From: Acidobacteriaceae bacterium
GTDB lineage: Bacteria; Acidobacteriota; Terriglobia; Terriglobales; Acidobacteriaceae
Assembly (NCBI GenBank): GCA_025355505.1
Contig: JANXZM010000096.1
Coordinates: 99,364-163,363 of the forward strand
Reading direction: 5' to 3'
DNA length: 64,000 nucleotides
Positions 38,971 through 51,232 of this stretch are shown here, piece after piece. Each line of letters starts with the position of its first letter. Position 1 is the first letter of the stretch. The position numbers were made by a program, and so were the translations under genes. The notes under the pieces were generated by a model, which saw nothing but the letters and a program-made list of their open reading frames with translations, had not been told where the DNA came from and ran no database searches.

Positions 38971-39054
38971 AAGGGGCGACCCTCGGCGGCTAAAGCCGCT
39001 TGTGTGGCGGGTTCTAACGGCATGTCTAAAGCTAAAGCCATGCCCCCTTCAAAA
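38971..39054 (-). repeat. two-hairpin repeat, family 1
   Basis: Reverse complement: TTTTGAAGGGGGCATGGCTTTAGC..ATGCCG..GCGGCTTTAGCCGCCGAGG. Confidence 0.7.
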
Positions 39055-39095
39055 CTGTCCGGAAACCAACTGGATCAGAGTTTCCTTAGAGCCGG

Positions 39096-39500
39096 CTACT
39101 TATCTTTCGCCACATTCAACCGCGTTTCCGCGCGCTGCAACGCGTCTTCTGCCCGCCTGTAGTCCACCTGAGGATCGTTGCTCTTCAGCCGCTGTTCGGC
39201 CCGGTCTTTGGCTTTTTGCGCGCGCTCTACATCAATTTCCTGCGGACGCTCCGCCGCCTCCGCCAAGATCGTTACCTTGTCCGGCAGCACTTCCATAAAT
39301 CCCCAAGCCACTGCCAGCGTATGCGTCGCATCATTCGCCTTGTAAGTAATCACACCGACGGCAAGCTCGGTAATCAGCGGGGCGTGCCCGGGAAGAATCC
39401 CCAGATACCCGTTCAACCCCGGGATCTGCGCTTCCTCCGCCGCCGCCTTCACCAGAAGCCTGGAGGGAGTGACGATTTCGAGTTGGAAAGTATTATCCAC
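39096..39500 (-). CDS. atpC: ATP synthase epsilon subunit
   Basis: FQLEIVTPSRLLVKAAAEEAQIPGLNGYLGILPGHAPLITELAVGVI. Confidence 0.95.
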   Translation of the reverse strand: MDNTFQLEIVTPSRLLVKAAAEEAQIPGLNGYLGILPGHAPLITELAVGVITYKANDATHTLAVAWGFMEVLPDKVTILAEAAERPQEIDVERAQKAKDRAEQRLKSNDPQVDYRRAEDALQRAETRLNVAKDK

Positions 39501-39611
39501 GGTTGTCTATTCTCGGTTCTCCGTAGGCCCAGCGTTCAGCGGCTCGCACTCACCTCGCAAGGGGCCTGCGGATTCAAGCTAAAAGCGAAAGGCTAAGTGC
39601 TAATGGCTGCC

Positions 39612-42322
<2,711 letters not shown>

Positions 42323-42388
42323 AAGTCACTTGCCAGTACCCAGTTGCCAGTCTCGCGTCCCTGGGTACTGGACACCGGTTGCTGGGCG

Positions 42389-43936
<1,548 letters not shown>

Positions 43937-43966
43937 TTAGCTCTTCCGTGCTGCTGCTGCGTTTTT

Positions 43967-44036
43967 TTAGCCCCTAAAAGGGCGCTCTAATTCTCAGAAC
44001 TTGCGGCATCGCTAAAGCGATGCCCTGATACGAATC
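43967..44036 (+). repeat. two-hairpin repeat, family 2, between atpH and atpA
   Basis: gcccctaaaagggcgctctaattctcagaaCTTGCGGCATCGCTAAAGCGATGCCCTGATACGAATCT. Confidence 0.75.
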
Positions 44037-44104
44037 TCTATATATTCCGCGGCCTGCCATTCCTTTTGGGTTCAAGCCAAAAGTTAAAGGCTAAGAGCCG
44101 CTGG

Positions 44105-44650
44105 CTAGCTTTCCACCAACTGCTCCCGAATTTTCTCCAACTGGCCTTTTACTGAACCGTCGTAAATCGTGCTGCCTACTTGTACTACCGCTCCACCTAA
44201 TAATGAGGCGTCTTGTTCGTATCTTGCCCGGATTTTTTTGCCGGTTAATTTTGCAATCTCAGCTTCCAACATCGCCTTTTCCGGGTCGCTTAGTTGGCGC
44301 GCGGTGCTTACTTGCGCTTCGGCGAAGCCCTGCCGGTTGTTCAATTCCTGTTTCAGATGTTTCAGAATTTCGCTGAACAGCGGCAGCCTGCGATGATCGG
44401 TGAGCACCGCAATAAAATTTCGCACTTGCCTGGTCGTGCCCATGCGCTTGGTGATGGCATCGAGCACGGCGCGTTTCCGGTCGCCGGGTATGGAGGGGTT
44501 CTCCAGCACGCGGCGCAACGGATCGCTTTCCTTGAGCAGGGCCTCGATGCCGCGCAATTCCTGCAGGGCGCGCGCGGAATCCAGCTGGTTTTTCGTCGCC
44601 ATTACTACATCGGCGAAGGCGCGAGCGTAGGTACCGACGACGGAAGCCAT
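44105..44650 (-). CDS. atpH: ATP synthase delta subunit
   Basis: YARAFADVVMATKNQLDSARALQELRGIEALLKESDPLRRVLENPSIPGDRKRAVLDAI. Confidence 0.93.
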   Translation of the reverse strand: MASVVGTYARAFADVVMATKNQLDSARALQELRGIEALLKESDPLRRVLENPSIPGDRKRAVLDAITKRMGTTRQVRNFIAVLTDHRRLPLFSEILKHLKQELNNRQGFAEAQVSTARQLSDPEKAMLEAEIAKLTGKKIRARYEQDASLLGGAVVQVGSTIYDGSVKGQLEKIREQLVES

Positions 44651-44652
44651 GG

Positions 44653-45540
44653 CTACTTGCGCTCCTTCCCGCCGTCGTTTTGCGACGCGAGCTTGGAGGC
44701 AAAGGTACGGACCAGAACCTGGTCGGTATTGGAATCGACGTTAATCTGTTGGCGAGCCAGGGCGATGGCGAGACTGGCGGTATGTGTGCTCAATTCGCGG
44801 CGGACCTGCTTGGCGGCGCTGGCGATTTCCTGCTCGGCCGCCAGCACCACTTTACGAATATCTTCTTCGGCGGCTTTCTGTATCCGCCCTTCCTCGGCGT
44901 CGGCTTCCTTTTCGGCGGTGGCCTGCATCCGTCCGATTTCTACGTCTAACTGGCGGAGACGATTCTCGATGTCGGCTAAGCGGCGATTGGCATCCTGGCT
45001 GGCGGCGCGCGCTTCTTCCAATGCTCGCTGGATGGATGCGCTGCGGTTGCGCAGCATGCCAGGCACAAACTTGCGCACCACCCAAAACACAATGACCACA
45101 ATAATCGCGAAGTTCAGGCCGAGCGCCAGCAGATGCGCGTGGTGCACGCTCAGACCCGTTTTACGCGCCAGCCATTGGACCGACGAGGCGTGCTTGAGTT
45201 CTGCGTGCTCTTCTTCGTCTGCTCCGGTGGATTCGCGGGTCTCTTCGGCGAGTTGTCCGCCGATCGTCTTTTGCTCGGGGGCGGACTGGCTGGCTTTTTT
45301 TGCGGGCTCGGCGGAAATTTGCGCCGGAGGCTGGGCCGCGGGTTGTTCCTGCGCATAGCCGAAAGTTCGTGCGGGAACTAACGACACAAATGCGAGAAGG
45401 ACTAGCGCCAGCAGCGCACCGGCGATAGCGGGCGACGTTCGGCCCGCAGCGGCTAAAGCCGGATTTTGTTCCATCGAGTCACGGCTCGGCTGATGCCGCG
45501 CCCCTTCTAAACAAAGCAATTTCAGTGGCCACCGATTCAT
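44653..45540 (-). CDS. atpF: ATP synthase b subunit with long N-terminal extension
   Basis: TM ALGLNFAIIVVIVFWVVRKFVPGMLRNRSASIQRALEEARAASQDANRRLADIENRLRQLDVEI; extra hydrophobic N-terminal segment. Confidence 0.85.
   Translation of the reverse strand: MNRWPLKLLCLEGARHQPSRDSMEQNPALAAAGRTSPAIAGALLALVLLAFVSLVPARTFGYAQEQPAAQPPAQISAEPAKKASQSAPEQKTIGGQLAEETRESTGADEEEHAELKHASSVQWLARKTGLSVHHAHLLALGLNFAIIVVIVFWVVRKFVPGMLRNRSASIQRALEEARAASQDANRRLADIENRLRQLDVEIGRMQATAEKEADAEEGRIQKAAEEDIRKVVLAAEQEIASAAKQVRRELSTHTASLAIALARQQINVDSNTDQVLVRTFASKLASQNDGGKERK
45440..45511 (-). repeat. two-hairpin repeat, family 1, over the 5' end of atpF
   Basis: Reverse complement: GAAGGGGCGCGGCATCAGCCGAGCCGTG..CCGGCTTTAGCCGCTGCGGG. 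Confidence 0.7.
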
Positions 45541-46007
45541 TGGCCACCGACCTGGGTGGGGGATGCCATGGGGCGAAGCACGGTGCGCACGATATCGGTG
45601 GCGAGTCTGGCCGCATCCGATTGCAGCTTCGACATGGCTTGCTGCTTATCTTCTTCCATGCCGGCGCGCGCGTATTTGACCTGTTCCTGGGCTCGGGTGC
45701 GGGCTAGATTCACAGCCTGACTGCGGGACTGGGCGGCCTGCTGGCGGCGGCCTTCCTGGTTCTTGAAAATTTTCTGGCGTGCTTCCCGGAGGCGCTGCTC
45801 GTAGTCGGCGGTGCGGGCCTCGGCGGCGGCGATGTCGGCACGCGCTTTTTCCATGGCACCCTGGGTGCGGCTGCGACGCTCGGCAAGCACGGCGGTGAGC
45901 GGGCGATGGACGAGGAACGTGTAGAGGGTGTAAAGCGTTGCCAGAAGGATTACGGTGGGCACGGCTCCGAGCAGTAATTCGCCTAGTTGTCGGAGTGTCC
46001 GGTCCAT
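45537..46007 (-). CDS. ATP synthase b' (second b-type) subunit
   Basis: TVILLATLYTLYTFLVHRPLTAVLAERRSRTQGAMEKARADIAAAEARTADYEQRLREAR; 4-bp overlap with atpF. Confidence 0.88.
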   Translation of the reverse strand: MDRTLRQLGELLLGAVPTVILLATLYTLYTFLVHRPLTAVLAERRSRTQGAMEKARADIAAAEARTADYEQRLREARQKIFKNQEGRRQQAAQSRSQAVNLARTRAQEQVKYARAGMEEDKQQAMSKLQSDAARLATDIVRTVLRPMASPTQVGGQ

Positions 46008-46217
46008 TTTGTGATGATCGAACTGACGATCAAATCCTTGATGATGCTGATCTTACCGGCTAAATATGCCGGCTGATTCCGCTGGAAGAAACACAACTCT
46101 AAGACCAATAAAACTATCATTGTAACTTGGCGAGTGTCAATGATTGGAGCTGGTTTTGGCGGGAAATTTCTCAAATTGAAACAGGTTAAATTTTTTAGAA
46201 AACACGGAAGTTGATCC

Positions 46218-46245
46218 TTGACAATCGAGGCGATGGGCCTACGAT
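46218..46245 (+). promoter_or_regulatory. sigma70-like promoter TTGACA-N16-TACGAT
   Basis: TTGACA 46218-46223 and TACGAT 46240-46245. Confidence 0.5.
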
Positions 46246-46251
46246 ATAGCT

Positions 46252-46330
46252 ATTACCTCCGATCCTAGTCCGGATCGAATGGGCCAATAGCCAAGGAAGA
46301 GTCACCGCTTCTTGGCTGGCGGCCCATTTT
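46252..46330 (+). ncRNA. candidate small RNA with terminal hairpin ending in a T-run
   Basis: Hairpin CGATCC-tagtcc-GGATCG (46260-46277); nested stem ATGGGCC/GGCCCAT (46279-46327) enclosing AGCCAAG/CTTGGCT, followed by TTTT; no ORF. Confidence 0.4.
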
Positions 46331-46542
46331 AAATTCAGCGCTTCCCGCCGCGCAAGAATCAAAAGCGTGAACCACTAAGGGCACTTAAGGTACACCAAGG
46401 AAAAGACGCGGCAGAAAACATGACTGCAAATTGACACTGGGTTGACAACTGCTGGTGCTGGGACGGGAAGAATGGTGGCTGTTTCAGGCTGGAAGTGTCT
46501 GGCGGGGTGCGGCTCTCTCCCACCCTCGCCAGACCTTTTTTG

Positions 46543-46935
46543 TTACGCGGTCTCGCGTACGGCGACGGGCTGAAGCAGGACTGCGATGCGTTCGAGGATT
46601 CGCTGCATGCTCATGTTGGAGTCGACGGCGTCGTCGACTTCGTGATGGTGGGTGCCGGCGTGCATGACCAGAATCCTGGTTCCCTCGTGGGCCTTCTTGA
46701 CCATATAGGGCAGGTGATGGCGATCGTCCTTGGACAAGGTCGCGCCAAGAATGACGAGATCAAAAGCATCGCGGCGCAGGGCTTCCTGAACGCCCTGGCG
46801 GTTAAGGGCTGTGGTGACGTGATGACCGGCTTTGGTCATTTCGGCGGCTTGGGCGGAGAGTGTGTGTTGGTCCGACTCGCCGTAAAGAACCTTGGTGGTA
46901 GATTTCTCAGCGGATTTCTGCGCGGTTGCGGGCAC
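46543..46935 (-). CDS. response-regulator receiver-like protein, phospho-Asp apparently missing
   Basis: KVLYGESDQHTLSAQAAEMTKAGHHVTTALNRQGVQEALRRDAFDLVILGATL..RILVMHAG. Confidence 0.65.
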   Translation of the reverse strand: MPATAQKSAEKSTTKVLYGESDQHTLSAQAAEMTKAGHHVTTALNRQGVQEALRRDAFDLVILGATLSKDDRHHLPYMVKKAHEGTRILVMHAGTHHHEVDDAVDSNMSMQRILERIAVLLQPVAVRETA

Positions 46936-47326
46936 GGGCCCTCCTGGAACTCAATGGGAGCTTAGCAATTGGCGAGGATACTTCCGAGATCACGGAAGAT
47001 CAGGGCCGTATGGGGCGACTACATCTGCCCATTGAGCTGCTCGCTGCTGGGGCTTGGGCTGGGTCGATGGGATGGAATGATCTTAGGGCGTCGTGGTGGG
47101 CCGAGTTGGCATCGTCGGAGCGGCCAGCCTTCAGAGTTGGGATGGACCCGAAGGCCGGGCCACCGGGCTGAGATTTTAATCTGCAAATTTTAATCTGCGG
47201 CTCACACCCCTGTTACGAGTGCGGAACATGCAAGCTGTACCTCTCAATGCAGGTCTCTTCGATGCGCGGAAGATCCACGGGGAGGGTGCCGTCATGTTTT
47301 CCAGAGTCTTCATAAATTCCTTGCGG

Positions 47327-47452
47327 TTAGCAGCCTGTGGTGAAAGTAAGATTCGTATCAGGGCACCGCTTCAGCGGTGCCGCAAGTGCTTTGTTTTGAG
47401 TGCGCCTTTAGGCGCTGGATTTTGAAATTTGAGTTCTACCACGGGCGGTTAG
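47327..47452 (-). repeat. 126 bp MITE-like element (family 2), copy 2
   Basis: Two apparent mismatches to 35413..35538; terminal inverted repeats. Confidence 0.85.
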
Positions 47453-47516
47453 GGCAAGAAAATAGGATCTTGGACTTCTTCCGTCCGTTGACCGCCATTG
47501 TGCTCTGTACCGGGAT

Positions 47517-47777
47517 GGCGCTTGGATTCAGCTCCATCAGTTCGCGATGCAATCGTTCCAGCGCACGCTTGGCATCGGCGTATTCGGTCATGGCGTAGGC
47601 GTTCTGCAGTTTCTTTTTGACTGCCGACTTATGTTCTTCGGGCAAGGGGTCCACCACATTGCGCCGCTTGTGCACCTGGCAACGTTGGATAAAAGCAGCC
47701 TCGCCGGCATGACGCCGCAACGCCGCCAGCGCCTTGCCACCGTCGACCCCATAGGGTCGCGTGAGACGACTCACGAC
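47517..47777 (-). pseudogene. IS256-family (mutator-type) transposase remnant
   Basis: ALRRHAGEAAFIQRCQVHKRRNVVDPLPEEHKSAVKKKLQNAYAMTEYADAKRALERLHRELMELNPSA; no N- or C-terminal transposase domains. Confidence 0.8.
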
Positions 47778-47809
47778 CTGAAAGGAAGGAGGTAAGTAAT
47801 AGAAAATTT

Positions 47810-47885
47810 TGGTGGACCTGACCGGGATCGAACCGGTGACCTCTTCCATGCCATGGAAGCGCGCTCCCAGCTGCGCCACAGGCCC
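47810..47885 (-). tRNA. tRNA-Ala (anticodon GGC)
   Basis: Reverse complement GGGCCTGTGGCGCAGCTGGGAGCGCGCTTCCATGGCATGGAAGAGGTCACCGGTTCGATCCCGGTCAGGTCCACCA; 7-bp acceptor stem, loop ATGGCAT, encoded CCA. Confidence 0.95.
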
Positions 47886-47991
47886 ACTGGTTTAATTCTC
47901 GCTTAGGTTGGCTGCGGCGTCAAACTCGACTCGGGGGGCCGACCTCAACTAGGATAGGGGGGCAAAAAAACAAGGACACAATCGGAGCCCC

Positions 47992-48684
47992 ATGTTGAAC
48001 TCGCGGAACATCCCCGTTCGGTCACTTTTGTTGGTCATTGCTTTACTTGCGTCAGCGACGGCGGGCGCGCAGGACGCTCCTGGCGGGGGGCAGCCTCCGG
48101 TGGCTTATGCTTCGGTGAGCGAATTGAACGGTATCCTTTCAGAATTGCAGCAGACGGCGCAGAGCATGCAATCCGATCTGGAGAAGACGCGCATCGAGAA
48201 ATGGAAGACGGGCGCTTCGACCAAGCAACAGACGCTGGCGACGGTGGAGTCCATCCAGCGCAACCTGCAATCGGCGCTGCCGGAAACCATTGCGCACCTG
48301 AATGGCTCGCCGGAAGATCTGGGAGCGAGTTTCAAGCTCTACCGCAACCTGGTTGTGCTGTATGACTTTTTTGGTGCGGTGGTGGAATCGGCGGGAGCAT
48401 TCGGATCGAAAGATGAGTTTCAGAGCCTGAGCAACGACATGAACGGACTGGAGAGCGCGCGTCGTGCGTTTGGCGAGCGCATGCAGAAATTGGCGGCGAG
48501 TAAAGAAGATGAGTTGACGCGATTGCGCGCGCAGGTGAAGACGCTGTCCGCGGCGCCGCCTCCGCCACCGAAGAAGATTGTGGTGGATGATACCGAGCCT
48601 GCGAAGAAGCCGGTGAAGAAGGTGGCCAAGCCGAAGACACCGGCTGCGACGGGCGCTTCGCCGAACGCTGCGCCTGCGAAGTGA
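47992..48684 (+). CDS. hypothetical exported protein (coiled-coil, Lys/Pro-rich tail)
   Basis: Signal peptide NIPVRSLLLVIALLASATAGAQ; KKPVKKVAKPKTPAATG tail. Confidence 0.7.
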   Translation: MLNSRNIPVRSLLLVIALLASATAGAQDAPGGGQPPVAYASVSELNGILSELQQTAQSMQSDLEKTRIEKWKTGASTKQQTLATVESIQRNLQSALPETIAHLNGSPEDLGASFKLYRNLVVLYDFFGAVVESAGAFGSKDEFQSLSNDMNGLESARRAFGERMQKLAASKEDELTRLRAQVKTLSAAPPPPPKKIVVDDTEPAKKPVKKVAKPKTPAATGASPNAAPAK

Positions 48685-48768
48685 TCGGAGCGGCAAGGTC
48701 GGGCCCCCCAACTTTTTTTTGTGGGGACCGTACTCCTCATTTGGGGTTTTTCGCTCATTTTCCGAGGA

Positions 48769-49155
48769 TGTTTACTGGTTAGTACCCCTACCCCCCCTCC
48801 CCCCGGTCTAGTGGAATCATGGGGTTAGCGGGAATTTTTCCACTTGGTCTTTGAATCTAAAGGGCTTATATCAAAGTATTCCGGAATAAGGACTTAGGGG
48901 ATTTCTTGTCCTGCTTCGGGGTTTGTGGGCCTTCGTAGTGGGGTAAATCGTGTCAAGCCCCCTTTTTCGGGTCGAATCTCGGTTTTCAAAGAACGCTGAG
49001 GTGGTTCTGGACAGCGCGCGAACCGTCGGTGGAGACGGGCCGCACTTCTGCCTGGCCACAGGTCAGTCATCATTGTCGCGCAGGGCGGGTTGGATGTCTG
49101 TGATGAGGGTACAGAAAATTTGTGATGAAAAAGGTATGGCGTCAGATTGCGGAAG
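48769..49155 (+). repeat. ~350 bp dispersed element, copy C, running into a RAYT remnant
   Basis: Collinear match to copies A and B; ends TTTGTGATGAAAAAG..CGTCAGATTGCGGA, shared with copy A. Confidence 0.85.
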
Positions 49156-49172
49156 TGGGAAAGCTCGCGGCC

Positions 49173-49207
49173 TCACACGTCTCGAAAACCGCGAGACATG
49201 TGGCACC
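49173..49207. repeat. REP-like palindrome
   Basis: cacacgtctcgaaaaccgcgagacatgtggcaccc; matches 49414..49452. Confidence 0.75.
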
Positions 49208-49208
49208 C

Positions 49209-49382
49209 GGCATCGAAAAACTGCGCTACATGCATCGCAATCCGGTGAAGCGCGGATTGGTGGAGTCCCCCGACCTTTGGCAGTGGAGCAGTTTTCGAGC
49301 TTACGCTCTTGGGGAAACTGGGCCGGTGAAAATCAATGACTGGGAAGTGCTGAAGATGAAGATTCGACCGCCGGCTGCGTAG
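49209..49382 (+). pseudogene. C-terminal remnant of a REP-associated tyrosine (Y1/IS200-like) transposase
   Basis: IEKLRYMHRNPVKRGLVESPDLWQWSSFRAYALGETGPVKINDW; catalytic N-terminal part absent. Confidence 0.8.
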
Positions 49383-49413
49383 AACGAAAACCATAATGGC
49401 GTCGGCTCCGCTG

Positions 49414-49452
49414 CGGCCCACTTCTCGAAAAGCGCGAGAAGTGGGGCACCCC
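49414..49452. repeat. REP-like palindrome
   Basis: gcggcccacttctcgaaaagcgcgagaagtggggcaccc. Confidence 0.75.
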
Positions 49453-49560
49453 CTTTTGGTTTCGGTCAACGTTTAGAGTCAGACCCGCATTGTACTTTCC
49501 CCCGGTGACGCGGCCCACCCGCCGCGGGAGTGTAAAGGATGTCATGAGACTGAACACTTG

Positions 49561-49596
49561 CCAGTGGACGGGCGGGGACGCCCGTCGCTCCACTGG
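49561..49596. repeat. hairpin repeat, family 3-like
   Basis: ccagtggacgggcggggacgcccgtcgctccactgg. Confidence 0.7.
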
Positions 49597-49741
49597 TTGT
49601 TGCAAAGGCTGGACTTGCTGGGCTGGAACTCTTTGGGCTGAGGTGGAGTCTAAGTCAATAAGCGGGAAGGGTCGTTTGTTGCAGTACTAAAGATTCCCGC
49701 CGCCGGGGCTCTTGTGACTTTATAATTGGGGCAACGCCATC

Positions 49742-50527
49742 ATGGCGGGAGCTACTACATTGGGCGATTTTGCCAGCGCTATCGGGGCCCGGAGTGAGGA
49801 ATCCGCCGTCATTGCTGAACTGAAGGCGGGTTCGGAACAGGCCTACTCGTGGCTGATTGGCGAATTTCATCAGCCGATCTACGGGCTGATCTACCGCATT
49901 GTGAATGATCCTTCGGATGCGGCGGACACTACTCAGGATGTGTTTCTGAAAGTCTTCCGCGGGATGAAGCATTTCCATGGCGAGTCCAGCTTGAAGACCT
50001 GGATTTACCGCATCGCTTTGCATGAGGCGGCGAATCGGCGGCGGTGGTGGTTCCGGCACAAGGCGCAGGAAACGCCGATTGATCCCATCGCAGCGGGTCA
50101 ATACGAATATTCCGGAGAAAATCGGCTGGTGGATCCGGGCGAGTCTCCGTTTGAAAAGTTTGCGCATACCGAGGTGCGCGCGGCGGTGGCGCAGGCTTTG
50201 CAACAGGTGCCAGAGCCTTATCGGACGGCGTTGATCCTGCGCGATTTGGAAGACATGTCGTATGAGGAGATTGCGGAAGTTCTGGCGATTTCGCTGGGGA
50301 CGGTGAAGTCGCGCATTACCCGCGGGCGCGATGCGCTGCGCAAGAAGTTGACGGGCTATGTCCGGGAAGTGGGTCCGGAGTTGGGGCTGATTGCTCCTGC
50401 CGATGTTGCGGCCAGCTTTCCTGCCGGCGCACGGAAGAAGGGCGCCAGCCAAAGTTCGCGAGAAGGTTCGCGAGAAAGTTCACGGGAAGGTTCGCGTGGT
50501 GGCAGAGAGGTTGAGGTGACGCCATGA
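49742..50527 (+). CDS. ECF-type RNA polymerase sigma factor with SREG-type repeat tail
   Basis: FHQPIYGLIYRIVNDPSDAADTTQDVFLKVFRGMKHFHGESSLKTWIYRIALHEAANRRRW; DLEDMSYEEIAEVLAISLGTVKSRITRGRDALRKKL. Confidence 0.92.
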   Translation: MAGATTLGDFASAIGARSEESAVIAELKAGSEQAYSWLIGEFHQPIYGLIYRIVNDPSDAADTTQDVFLKVFRGMKHFHGESSLKTWIYRIALHEAANRRRWWFRHKAQETPIDPIAAGQYEYSGENRLVDPGESPFEKFAHTEVRAAVAQALQQVPEPYRTALILRDLEDMSYEEIAEVLAISLGTVKSRITRGRDALRKKLTGYVREVGPELGLIAPADVAASFPAGARKKGASQSSREGSRESSREGSRGGREVEVTP

Positions 50528-51195
50528 AGTGCGCTGACATCAAGAAGTTGTTCTCGCCGTATCTTGACGGCCGGGTGAGCGGGTCGGAGATGCGCTTGCT
50601 CACGCGCCATGTGGAACAGTGCTCTGGGTGCGCGCGGGAATATGCGGCGATGCAGCGCACCCAACAGTTGCTTGCCAGTTTGGGTCCGAAGAAGGCACCG
50701 GCAGATCTGGCGTTGAAGTTGCGGGTGGCGATTTCGCGCGAGGCGGCGCAGGCGCGGCGTCCGCGGTTTGAAGGGGTGCTGGTCCGGCTGGAAAATACGC
50801 TGAACGCTTTCATGGTTCCGGCTACGGCGGGGATGGTCAGCGCCGTATTGTTTTTCGGACTGCTGCTGGGCTTCTTTGCTTTGCCGGCGGAACTGCGAGC
50901 CGGCAGCGGAGACGTTCCGCTCATGCTGTACACCGGACCTCAACTCTTGCAGTCGGCGTTCGGCACGTCGCTCGGCAATCTCGGCGACGATGCGTTGGTG
51001 ATTGAAGCCTACGTGGATGCCAACGGGCGGGTAGAGGACTATCGCATCTTGTCGCAGCCCGACGATGCGCAGGCGGTGCTGCCGCAGTTGAAGAACCTGC
51101 TAATTTTCACTACGTTCCATCCAGCGCTTTCGATGGGGCGCCCTACGACGGGGACGGCGGTGCTGTCGTTTTCGAAGATTAGCGTGAAGGGGTAG
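50524..51195 (+). CDS. anti-sigma factor (zf-HC2-like) with TM and C-terminal domain
   Basis: MKCADIKKLFSPYLDGRVSGSEMRLLTRHVEQCSGCAREYAAMQRTQQLL; ATGA overlap with sigma gene. Confidence 0.85.
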   Translation: MKCADIKKLFSPYLDGRVSGSEMRLLTRHVEQCSGCAREYAAMQRTQQLLASLGPKKAPADLALKLRVAISREAAQARRPRFEGVLVRLENTLNAFMVPATAGMVSAVLFFGLLLGFFALPAELRAGSGDVPLMLYTGPQLLQSAFGTSLGNLGDDALVIEAYVDANGRVEDYRILSQPDDAQAVLPQLKNLLIFTTFHPALSMGRPTTGTAVLSFSKISVKG

Positions 51196-51232
51196 CGGGC
51201 GCCGATTCGGAAATTCCAGCAACGTCGGCAAT

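Noticed and set aside
47436-47879. 147-aa ORF starting MAQLGARFHGMEEVTGSIPVRSTKIF
   Set aside because: N-terminal part is a translation of the tRNA-Ala gene; the rest is an IS256 fragment. Annotated as tRNA plus pseudogene instead
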